This document shows, piece by piece, positions 16,110 to 23,341 of a stretch of DNA of 64,000 bases; the stretch's first letter is position 1, and each line of letters begins with the position of its first letter. Source of the DNA: Caballeronia sp. NK8 (lineage in GTDB: Bacteria > Pseudomonadota > Gammaproteobacteria > Burkholderiales > Burkholderiaceae); the NCBI RefSeq assembly GCF_018408855.1, contig NZ_AP024325.1:1612001-1676000 (forward strand), given 5' to 3'. The notes beneath the pieces are model-generated. The model did no database searches. It had not been told where the DNA came from and saw nothing but the letters and a program-made list of their open reading frames with translations. Position numbers and translations under genes: made by a program.

Positions 16110-17597
16110 TTACTTCTTGTCCAGCTTGCCGACGAGCGACAACGTGAACGACGCGCCCATGTACTTGAAGTGCGGACGCACCTTCAGGTCCACGCGATAC
16201 CAGCCCGGATCGCCTTCGACATCGGCCACGACGATTTCCGCCTGACGCAGCGGACGACGGCTGCGCACGCCTTCAGCGGGGTTGTCCATATCCGCGACGT
16301 ACTGGCGAATCCAGGTGTTGAGTTCGCTTTCGAGATCGACGCGCTCTTTCCACGTGCCGATGTTTTCGCGCTGGATCACCTTGATGTAATGCGCGAGGCG
16401 GCTCACCACGAACATGTACGGCAGTTGCGTGCTGAGCTTGTAGTTCAGCTCGGCTTCCTTGCCTTCCTTGGTGTTGCCGAAGAACTTCGGCTTCTGCGCG
16501 GAATTGGCCGAGAAGAACGCGGCGTTGTCGCTGTTCTTGCGCATCGTCAGCGCGATGAAACCCTGCTCGGCAAGTTCGAACTCGCGGCGCTCGGAGATGA
16601 GCACTTCGGTCGGGATCTTGTTCTGCAGCTCGCCCATCGACTCGTACGTGTACACCGGCAGATCGCCCACCGTGCCGCCGCCTTGCGGTCCGATCACGTT
16701 GGCGCACCAGCGGTAGTCGGCGAAGCTCGACGTCAGGCGCGATGCGAACGCGAACGCCGCATTGCCCCACAGGAACTGGCTGTTGCCGCCCGAGACGTCT
16801 TCCTTGTAGTTGAACTTCTTGGCCGGCACCGTATCCGCGCCGTAAGGCACGCGCAGCAGGAAGTGCGGCAGCGTGAGCCCGACGTAGCGTGCGTCTTCCG
16901 ATTCGCGGAACGCATTCCACTTGACGAACTGCGGGCCTTCGAAAATCGACGACAGGTCCTTCAGGTTCGGCAACTGATCGTAGGTATCGACGCCGAAGAA
17001 ATGCGGACCGGCAGCGGCGATGAACGGCGCGTGGCTCATCGCCGACACGCTCGCCACGTTCTGCAGCAGCTTCACGTCCTGCGTGCCCGGGCCGAACTCG
17101 TAGTTCGCCACGATCGCGCCGAACGGCTGGCCACCGAACTGGCCGTATTCAGCCGTGTAGAGATTCTTGTAGAGGCCCGACTTGGTGATGTCGGCCGCGT
17201 CTTCGAAGTCTTCGAGCAGCTTGCCCTTGCTCACGCTCAGCAGCTGAATCTTGACGTTTTCGCGGAAATTCGTGCGGTCCACGAGGAACTTGAGCGAACG
17301 CCATGCCGATTCCATCTTCTGGAAATCGTCGTGATGCAGGATCGCGTCGACCTGCGCGCACAGCTTCTGGTCGAGATCGGCGATCATGCTGTCGACCGTC
17401 GCCTGCGTGATGCGCTCGACCGCGTTCTGCGGCTCCAGCAGTTGCCCGATGAAGGCCTGGATGCCCTGACGCGTGATCGAATACGCTTCGTCGCCCGGCT
17501 TGATGCGCGCCGACTCGATCAGCGAATCGAGCAGCGAAAGGCTGGCGTCGGACTCGGGTGCGGCCGTCGCTTCCTGTTGTTTTTCCATGTCGCTCAT
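16110..17597 (-). CDS. tssC: T6SS sheath large subunit TssC
   Basis: A 495-residue TssC (VipB/ImpC), the large subunit of the contractile sheath. Typical landmarks are the WRSLKFLVDRTNF stretch, FGAIVANYEFGP, the FIAAAGPHFFG segment and the C-terminal LRQAEIVVADVEGDPGWYRV. The ATG at 17595-17597 touches the tssB stop and has an AGGAAA ribosome site, so the two are coupled. It assembles with TssB in the cytoplasm and is recycled by ClpV. Confidence 0.96.
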   Translation of the reverse strand: MSDMEKQQEATAAPESDASLSLLDSLIESARIKPGDEAYSITRQGIQAFIGQLLEPQNAVERITQATVDSMIADLDQKLCAQVDAILHHDDFQKMESAWRSLKFLVDRTNFRENVKIQLLSVSKGKLLEDFEDAADITKSGLYKNLYTAEYGQFGGQPFGAIVANYEFGPGTQDVKLLQNVASVSAMSHAPFIAAAGPHFFGVDTYDQLPNLKDLSSIFEGPQFVKWNAFRESEDARYVGLTLPHFLLRVPYGADTVPAKKFNYKEDVSGGNSQFLWGNAAFAFASRLTSSFADYRWCANVIGPQGGGTVGDLPVYTYESMGELQNKIPTEVLISERREFELAEQGFIALTMRKNSDNAAFFSANSAQKPKFFGNTKEGKEAELNYKLSTQLPYMFVVSRLAHYIKVIQRENIGTWKERVDLESELNTWIRQYVADMDNPAEGVRSRRPLRQAEIVVADVEGDPGWYRVDLKVRPHFKYMGASFTLSLVGKLDKK

Positions 17598-17598
17598 G

Positions 17599-18093
17599 TC
17601 ACTTTTCCTCGATGCCGAGTTCGCTCATCAGACGCGCGCGCACGCCTTCGTCTTCGATCAGTTCCTGAACGCGCTTGCGGAAATCCGGAATGTTGCCGAG
17701 CGGTCCCTTGAGGGCCTTGAGCGCGTCGCGCAGGGCGATCATCTGGCGCAACTCGGGTACCTTTTCGACGATCGCGTCGGGCGAGAAATCGTCGATGGAC
17801 TCGAACTTCAGGTTCATCGCGATCTGCGCTTCCGGATCGGCATTCGCTTCGAGGCGGTTCGGCACCGCGAGATCGAGCGAGAGCTTCTGCCCCTTGAGCA
17901 CTTCGTTGAAGTTGTCCTTGTCGACGTTGACCGGCTTCATGTCTTCGATCGGCGTATCGTCGTCGCGCAAGGTGAAGTCGCCGAGTACGAGCAATTTCAG
18001 CGGCAGCTCGACTTCCGCCTTGGCATCTCCGGTGGCCGGACGATACACAATATTGACCCGCTCCTTAGGAGCGACTGAACCGTCAGATGCCAT
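17599..18093 (-). CDS. tssB: T6SS sheath small subunit TssB
   Basis: A 164-residue TssB (VipA/ImpB). The N-terminus carries RVNIVYRPATGDAKAEVELP and LLVLGDF, the family signature, followed by the acidic helical region that interacts with TssC. The ATG at 18091-18093 is preceded by an AGGGGG run. It is the first gene of the minus-strand T6SS operon; the promoter should lie in the 356-base gap shared with the divergent STAS gene. Confidence 0.95.
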   Translation of the reverse strand: MASDGSVAPKERVNIVYRPATGDAKAEVELPLKLLVLGDFTLRDDDTPIEDMKPVNVDKDNFNEVLKGQKLSLDLAVPNRLEANADPEAQIAMNLKFESIDDFSPDAIVEKVPELRQMIALRDALKALKGPLGNIPDFRKRVQELIEDEGVRARLMSELGIEEK

Positions 18094-18449
18094 GCCTACC
18101 CCCTAACCCAAAACCAAATGTGTTGATGAAAAATTCAGGCCGCTTTGAACGGCGTCAGCACGATCGTGCGCGAATGCCGTCGCCGCTGATTCATTGCATG
18201 CTGCTGGCGACACGGAACGATCTCATGGCGTATCCCGGGTCATTGCCGCAAAGAGAACCGGGTTCCGGGTTCTGTTCGTGCCTTAGGCCCAAAACCCGCG
18301 TGATACGCTGACTTTCCTGTCGCTGAGGGCATTAACGACAGCGCCGCGAAATTCTTGAAACTGTTTTGACGGCGGCTGATTGCTCAAGCTTTTATGTTTC
18401 TTTGCCGTTAATGCTTCGAGGCGATATCGCCATTGCGTGAGAGACCATC
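18094..18449. promoter_or_regulatory. Divergent promoter region between tssB and a STAS gene
   Basis: A 356-base gap without a gene that must drive both tssB (minus) and the STAS gene (plus). Visible features are a perfect 12-base palindrome GCACGATCGTGC at 18158-18169, a near-palindromic AGAACC...GGTTCT-like stretch around 18249-18270, and a TTGAAA hexamer near 18354. I found neither a good sigma-54 (-24/-12) match nor the hcp/vgrG element here. Confidence 0.45.
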
Positions 18450-18794
18450 GTGGCAAACCAGTATGAAGTCCAGGGCGACGTGCTCATCGTGAGCCTCGCA
18501 GGCGCGCTGAACAGCATGAACTCGGCGCAGGTCGAGGCCGACATCCAGCGCCGTCTCGATCAGGGCATCAATCAGGTGCTGTTCGATCTGAGCGGGCTCG
18601 GCTACATCTCGAGCGCGGGACTGCGCGTCGTCCTGATCGCGGCGAAGCGCCTCAAACAATCCGCGGGACGGCTCGTCCTGTGCGGCATACACGACCAGAT
18701 TCGCGAAGCCTTCGAGATCAGCGGATTTCTTAATATTCTCAACGTCGCCGATACGCGCGCGTCCGCGCTCGAACGTTTCAACCAGGTCGCGTGA
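18450..18794 (+). CDS. STAS-domain anti-sigma-factor antagonist-like protein
   Basis: A 114-residue single STAS domain, like SpoIIAA/RsbV. In partner switching such a protein binds an RsbW-type kinase when dephosphorylated. The phosphorylatable Ser region is clear in YISSAGLRVVL near residue 52. It begins with GTG at 18450, with a GAGAG ribosome site. It is the only STAS gene on the plus strand and precedes hcp2 by about 120 bases. The kinase and phosphatase of the same system lie at 19.8-22.2 kb, so it is probably controlled by them, which is inference. Confidence 0.9.
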   Translation: MANQYEVQGDVLIVSLAGALNSMNSAQVEADIQRRLDQGINQVLFDLSGLGYISSAGLRVVLIAAKRLKQSAGRLVLCGIHDQIREAFEISGFLNILNVADTRASALERFNQVA

Positions 18795-18800
18795 ACCCCA

Positions 18801-18847
18801 TGTTTCATCCGTAACCTGAGCCGGTTTTTCTGAAACGCCGCGGTAAC
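18801..18847 (+). promoter_or_regulatory. Conserved hcp/vgrG upstream element (hcp2 copy)
   Basis: TGTTTCA, 3 bases, GTAAC, 15 bases, TGAAAC, 5 bases, GGTAAC, and 10 bases later CAGAAT as a possible weak -10. It lies 66 to 112 bases before the hcp2 ATG. Sub-sites and gaps are identical to the hcp1 copy although intervening bases differ, which argues for selection on the sites. Confidence 0.72.
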
Positions 18848-18912
18848 GGCGCACGCACAGAATTCATCCCATGCGCAGAACGAACTGCGCGAAACTACCG
18901 GAGAAAAAAATC

Positions 18913-19401
18913 ATGCCGATGCCGTGCTACCTCTCACTCGAAGGCCAGAACCAGGGCAAGATCGAAGGCTCGACCAAGGTTCAGGGACACGAAGGAAAGA
19001 TCCTCGTTCAAGCTGTCGATCACACCATCGAAATCCCGAAGAGCCCGCAGACGGGCCTGCCGACCGGCAAGCGCGTCCATCAGGCGATGACGCTCACCAA
19101 GGAAATCGACAAGTCGTCGCCGAAGCTGTTCCAGGCGCTGACGTCCGGCGAGCAGATGAAGGATGTGACGCTCGAGTTCTATCGCATCTCGCCGAAGGGC
19201 ACGGAAGAGAAGTACTACACCGTGAAGCTGTCGAACGCGATCCTGACCAATATGCAGTCGTGGACGCCGAACTGCCTGTCGCCGGACAACAAGCAGATGG
19301 GTCACATGGAGGACGTGTCGTTCACGTACGAGAAGATCACGTGGACGTACGAGCCGGACGGCATCGAAGCCGAAGACTCGTGGCTCGCGCCGAAGTCCTG
19401 A
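18913..19401 (+). CDS. hcp: Hcp tube protein, copy 2
   Basis: A 162-residue Hcp, about 94% identical to the product of 15438-15926 (differences include Thr8Ser, LeuPro to GlnAla after KRVH, and Phe to Tyr near the C-terminus). The ATG at 18913 starts MPMPCYLSLEG; the ribosome site is GGAG about 10 bases upstream. It is transcribed on the opposite strand to the main cluster and ends in a good intrinsic terminator, so it is probably monocistronic or co-transcribed with the STAS gene before it. Confidence 0.96.
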   Translation: MPMPCYLSLEGQNQGKIEGSTKVQGHEGKILVQAVDHTIEIPKSPQTGLPTGKRVHQAMTLTKEIDKSSPKLFQALTSGEQMKDVTLEFYRISPKGTEEKYYTVKLSNAILTNMQSWTPNCLSPDNKQMGHMEDVSFTYEKITWTYEPDGIEAEDSWLAPKS

Positions 19402-19423
19402 TCGGACTGTAGAAGTCATCGAA

Positions 19424-19450
19424 GGCCGCCTCGCATGTAGGCGGCCTTTT
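19424..19450 (+). terminator. Intrinsic terminator after hcp2
   Basis: GGCCGCC and GGCGGCC form a 7-bp stem around a 9-base loop and are followed by TTTT. It sits between the hcp2 stop and the convergent STAS gene and may serve both. Confidence 0.8.
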
Positions 19451-19456
19451 GCATTT

Positions 19457-19792
19457 TCATCCGGCGAGCGCTGCCATCGCCGCCGCGCGGTCGGGCAGGA
19501 TGCGGAACAGCGAATCGAAGCCGATCACCTGAAAGACTTCGTGAACCTGAGGCAGAAGCCCCGCCAGAACCAGATCATGACCCGTGCTGCGCGCGACCTT
19601 CGCCGCCTTCAACAACACGCGCAGCCCGGCGGAGCTGACATATTGCACGTCGCTCATGTCGAGCAGCACGCGCGGCGCGCCCTGCACGCGTTCCGGCAGG
19701 ACATCTTCGAGCGGTTTCGACGTCGTGCTGTCGATGCGGCCATTCACGGCGATGACCAGGATTTCGCCTTCATGCGTTTCGTTGATATTCAT
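19457..19792 (-). CDS. Second STAS-domain anti-sigma-factor antagonist-like protein
   Basis: A 111-residue STAS-domain protein. The acceptor region is YVSSAGLRVLL, as in RsbV/SpoIIAA. The ATG at 19790-19792 has a GAGGAAA ribosome site, better than an earlier in-frame start. It lies 19 bases downstream of the RsbW-like kinase and is in line with the kinase and phosphatase genes, so these three are probably one operon. It is clearly a different protein from the STAS at 18450-18794, so the kinase may have two alternative partners. Confidence 0.9.
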   Translation of the reverse strand: MNINETHEGEILVIAVNGRIDSTTSKPLEDVLPERVQGAPRVLLDMSDVQYVSSAGLRVLLKAAKVARSTGHDLVLAGLLPQVHEVFQVIGFDSLFRILPDRAAAMAALAG

Positions 19793-19811
19793 CGGTTTCC
19801 TCGGTAGATCT

Positions 19812-20240
19812 TCAAGCATCCGGCCGCGCGGAGACGCGCTTGCGAAAGCTCAGGCAGTTCAATGGTTCACGCCGTTCATAGGCCACTTCGTCCATCATCT
19901 GCCTGACCAGATAGACGCCGAGACCGCCGATCGCGCGATCGTCGAGCGCGCTCGTCACATCGGGGTCGGGCAACTGGAGCGGATCGAAGGCCACGCCGTC
20001 GTCGATGACTTCGGCGCGCACTTCGTCCGCGCCGACGCTCACGTGGATGCGGATCGGATCGTGCGCGGAACCGTGGGCCGCGATATTCGAGATCACTTCG
20101 TCGAACGCCATCGCGAAGCTCTGGAACAGCGCGGGCGGCAGGCCGCATCCATCGAACAGCGCCTGCAAACGATTCACCAGTTCGCCGATATCCGGCGCCT
20201 GCGCATCCAGTTGCGTGTCGAGAGTGTCGGTCACGTTCAT
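19812..20240 (-). CDS. RsbW/SpoIIAB-like anti-sigma serine kinase
   Basis: A 142-residue GHKL ATPase. The N box is FDEVISNIAAHG, the G1 box is DDGVAFDP and the G2 box is GGLGVYLVRQMMDEV, as in RsbW-type kinases that phosphorylate STAS antagonists on serine and may sequester a sigma factor or another target. It overlaps the phosphatase gene by four bases. No sigma factor gene is in the window, so the output may be a direct T6SS component or a distant regulator. Confidence 0.92.
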   Translation of the reverse strand: MNVTDTLDTQLDAQAPDIGELVNRLQALFDGCGLPPALFQSFAMAFDEVISNIAAHGSAHDPIRIHVSVGADEVRAEVIDDGVAFDPLQLPDPDVTSALDDRAIGGLGVYLVRQMMDEVAYERREPLNCLSFRKRVSARPDA

Positions 20241-22240
20241 GCCTTCGTCGCTCCGGAAGCCCCGTAGTGAACCGCAAGGCAGGTGATGTCGTCCGATTGC
20301 GGCGCGCCATCCGCGAACTGATGGACGCTGTCGAAGAGACGCTTGAGCAGGACTTCGACAGTCTCGCCCGTCGATCCGGCGAGATGTTGCGCGAGACGCA
20401 GTTCGCCGTACTCCTCGTCGGCGGCGTTGAACGCCTCGGTGACGCCATCGGTATAGAGCAGCAGCGTGGAGCCTGCTTCGAGACGCGTGCGTCCCTCCGC
20501 GAACGGCGTGCCTTCCATCACGCCGAGCGCCATGCCGCCCGTGCCCGGCAATTGCGATACCTCGCCGCCCGGTCCGATCAGATAAGGCGGATTATGCCCG
20601 CCGTTGGCGTAGTCGAGCTCGCCCGTGGCGGTATCCAGAATGCCGTAGAACAGCGTCACGAACATCGTCGCTTCGTTATCCTGCGAGAGCAGATCGTTGG
20701 CGAGCGCAAGACACGCGCCCGGACTCGCGGCGCTCGGCGCGATCGCGCGCAGCAGCGTGCGCGACACCGCCATGAACAGCGCGGCCGGCACGCCCTTGCC
20801 CGAAACGTCCGCGATCACGATGCCGATCTTCTGATCGGAGAGCCAGAAGTAATCATAGAAGTCGCCGCCGACTTCGCGCGCCGGAATCATGCGCGCGAAC
20901 ATCTGCAGATCCGGTCGCGACGGAAAGCGCGTCGGCACGATCGACTGCTGCATGCGCCGCGCGACATCGAGTTCCTGCTGGATCGACACGAGCTTCGTAT
21001 GCGCGTTGAACACGTTCTGGATGGTCAGAAACCACGGCCGCCATGCCTGCGGAATATCGGGGATCGATTTGACCGAGCCGCGGTCCTCGTCCTGGATATA
21101 GCGCACCAGCTTTTGCGCGGGCACGATTGCATCGTTGTAGGTCATGCGGCTCGCGATCATCAGCATCAGCGTCAGGCTCAGCACGAGCACCAGCACGCTC
21201 GGCACGCCCGTCTCCAGCGCCACGCGCTGTAGATTCCAGCGCGGCAACAAGAGCACGAGACGGAATGGCGCATGTGCGATCTCGACCGCTTCGATGTAGT
21301 AGCCGTCGCGCGTCGTCAGGCGGCCGTCGGCGTCCTTGAGCATGGCTCGCACGTCGCCGCGCAATTCGGGCGGAAAGGCATCTTCAGCCGATAACACCTG
21401 CTGCGCGCCGTCGTGCACCAGCGTCGGGTCCGCGAGCAACTGTCCCCGGTCGTTGACGATGAACATGCGGCCCAGTCCCGGCGGCCAGGTCCGCACGAAC
21501 TGGTTGAGCCAGCCGAGCGTCAGATCGAGCGAGACCGAGCCGCGAAACTGACCGGCATCGAACACGCCCGCCGATGCGGTGACCATAACGCCCTTGCCCG
21601 CTTCATCGACATAGACCGGCGTCCACAGAACGGCGTGATCGGGATCGGCCGCCGTCTGTACGCCCGTGAAGAATTCCTTTTGCTTCAACGAATCCGCGTA
21701 GAAGAAATCGCCCGAGCCGACCCACGGATAGATATTGATGAAGCGGCGCGCGGAGGTGTAATACACCCAGGTCGCGCCCGGCAGATTGGCCATGATCGTC
21801 TTGAACGTGCCATTCAGGCTCAGCGCCATCTCCAGTTCGCGATCGAGCGCCGGCGTGCGCGGGCCGACGAGGCCCGTCAGATTGCCGGCATCGGCGGCGG
21901 TCCACGGCGGCGGCAGCGCGTCGAGCTGGATGCTGTCTGGCTGCTTGCCCGGCCGCAGCGCGGCGAGCAAGGGCGAATCCGTCGTGCCCTGCGGATGCAG
22001 GCGCAACCACGTCTCGCCCTGGATACGCATCGAGTTGACGGCGTCGGTGCTGCTGCGCACGAGCGCATCGAGCGCGATCGCCTGTTCCTGCATGCGCTGG
22101 CTGACGCTGGAGGTTTGCGCTTCGAGCGTCAGGCGGTATTGCAGATAGACGAGCGCGCAGGCGACGACGAGCACGCCGGCGAACGCCATGCGCATGACGC
22201 GGTTGTAGCGGGCGAACAAGGCCGCCGTCAGATCGGACAT
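20237..22240 (-). CDS. Membrane sensor PP2C-type phosphatase (SpoIIE/RsbU-like)
   Basis: A 667-residue sensor phosphatase. One membrane segment at about residues 17-37, a large periplasmic sensory region resembling a dCache domain, a second membrane segment near 350-365, a HAMP-like linker, then a C-terminal SpoIIE phosphatase domain with EVGGDFYDYFWL, IADVSGKGVPAALFMA, YANGGHNPPYLI and LLLYTDGVTEAFN, which carry the metal-binding aspartates. It would dephosphorylate one or both STAS proteins in response to an external signal. It overlaps the kinase start by four bases. Confidence 0.93.
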   Translation of the reverse strand: MSDLTAALFARYNRVMRMAFAGVLVVACALVYLQYRLTLEAQTSSVSQRMQEQAIALDALVRSSTDAVNSMRIQGETWLRLHPQGTTDSPLLAALRPGKQPDSIQLDALPPPWTAADAGNLTGLVGPRTPALDRELEMALSLNGTFKTIMANLPGATWVYYTSARRFINIYPWVGSGDFFYADSLKQKEFFTGVQTAADPDHAVLWTPVYVDEAGKGVMVTASAGVFDAGQFRGSVSLDLTLGWLNQFVRTWPPGLGRMFIVNDRGQLLADPTLVHDGAQQVLSAEDAFPPELRGDVRAMLKDADGRLTTRDGYYIEAVEIAHAPFRLVLLLPRWNLQRVALETGVPSVLVLVLSLTLMLMIASRMTYNDAIVPAQKLVRYIQDEDRGSVKSIPDIPQAWRPWFLTIQNVFNAHTKLVSIQQELDVARRMQQSIVPTRFPSRPDLQMFARMIPAREVGGDFYDYFWLSDQKIGIVIADVSGKGVPAALFMAVSRTLLRAIAPSAASPGACLALANDLLSQDNEATMFVTLFYGILDTATGELDYANGGHNPPYLIGPGGEVSQLPGTGGMALGVMEGTPFAEGRTRLEAGSTLLLYTDGVTEAFNAADEEYGELRLAQHLAGSTGETVEVLLKRLFDSVHQFADGAPQSDDITCLAVHYGASGATKA

Positions 22241-22292
22241 ACGCTGCTTTGTTTGAGGTTGAGGTGGAGTGCGGTCATATCGGCTCAGGCGC

Positions 22293-23213
22293 TCAGGCCG
22301 CGATGCTGGGCTCGCGCGCGCCTGCGAAGCCGAGATGTTCGAGGCGCTTTTGCAGCACGCCCGAACTCGTCAACTGAAGGATTTCGGAGAAGACCATGCG
22401 CGTCATCGACTTCGGATCGGCGACGCGCGCGCCCTGCTCCGCCGCCAGCACGCCGATCACTTCGCGATAGTCCTCGATGCCCGCGACCATGATGTCGAAC
22501 CAGCTCAGCCACGCGGCCTCGATCGTCGGGTTCTGGGCAAGCGCCTTGCACAGCCGTCCGATGCGCGTGGCCTGATCGAGCAGGATCACGTCGATCTCGT
22601 CGTCGCTCGCGGCGAGGCGCGCGCGCAGATCGAGGTCCCAGCGGATGCTGATTTCCGGAAGAAAGATGTAGCGCAGTCCCTGCACGATGCCGATACGGCT
22701 CTGCGCCGATGGAATCATCGTGAAGCCGTCGATCGGCCAGCCTTCGCCCGGAAAGCCGACGATCTTGCGCACCAGCTCGACTGTATCCGCGATGCGCGTC
22801 GGCTCCCGGAACATCACGGTGAGGCCGGGCCGCGCGTTGTCGGTCCATTCGCCGGGAGGCAGCACGCGGCCCACGAAGGCATCGGTTTGCGCGGCGGCAT
22901 CGGCGAGGGAGAACACGCGGGCGGCGAGCGCGGCGGCATCGAAGCCCACTGCTGCCTTCACTTCGAGTCCGACCGAGAGTTCCTGACTCGATCCATAGCG
23001 CCCGAGCACGGGACGCAGAACGATGTCCCGCACGTGATCGTCGGCATGGAGCAGCGTCACGAGCGGCTGCACGAACGCCTTGAAACGCGGGCCGACCGGA
23101 TACACGCGCGAAGCGGGAATCGTCGGCGCGCCGTGGCCGCGCAGTCGCGCGAGTCCGCCCGCCGAAGCCTGCTGCGTCAAGCCGACAAAGTAATGGTCCA
23201 CAGCGTCGGCCAT
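22293..23213 (-). CDS. Uncharacterised protein upstream of the partner-switching genes
   Basis: A 306-residue protein I do not recognise. It has no signal peptide or obvious membrane span and is rich in short helices. It is separated from the phosphatase gene by 52 bases on the same strand, so it is probably the first gene of the phosphatase-kinase-STAS operon. Frequent hydrophobic and charged heptad-like patterns occur in residues 150-260. A link to T6SS rests only on context. Confidence 0.82.
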   Translation of the reverse strand: MADAVDHYFVGLTQQASAGGLARLRGHGAPTIPASRVYPVGPRFKAFVQPLVTLLHADDHVRDIVLRPVLGRYGSSQELSVGLEVKAAVGFDAAALAARVFSLADAAAQTDAFVGRVLPPGEWTDNARPGLTVMFREPTRIADTVELVRKIVGFPGEGWPIDGFTMIPSAQSRIGIVQGLRYIFLPEISIRWDLDLRARLAASDDEIDVILLDQATRIGRLCKALAQNPTIEAAWLSWFDIMVAGIEDYREVIGVLAAEQGARVADPKSMTRMVFSEILQLTSSGVLQKRLEHLGFAGAREPSIAA

Positions 23214-23341
23214 CGCCGTTCCTTGTTTTTGCTTTAAACGGGTTGAATTACGTCGGAAAGTGTAGCGATGCGCGGCGCGGACAAAACCTCGAAGAGAGCG
23301 CCAAAGAGGCGACTATTCGTGGCTTTGCCGCGCCGCGTGCC

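Noticed and set aside
18094..18449. Possible sigma-54 promoter for tssB
   Set aside because: No TGGC / TTGC pair with correct spacing on the minus strand.
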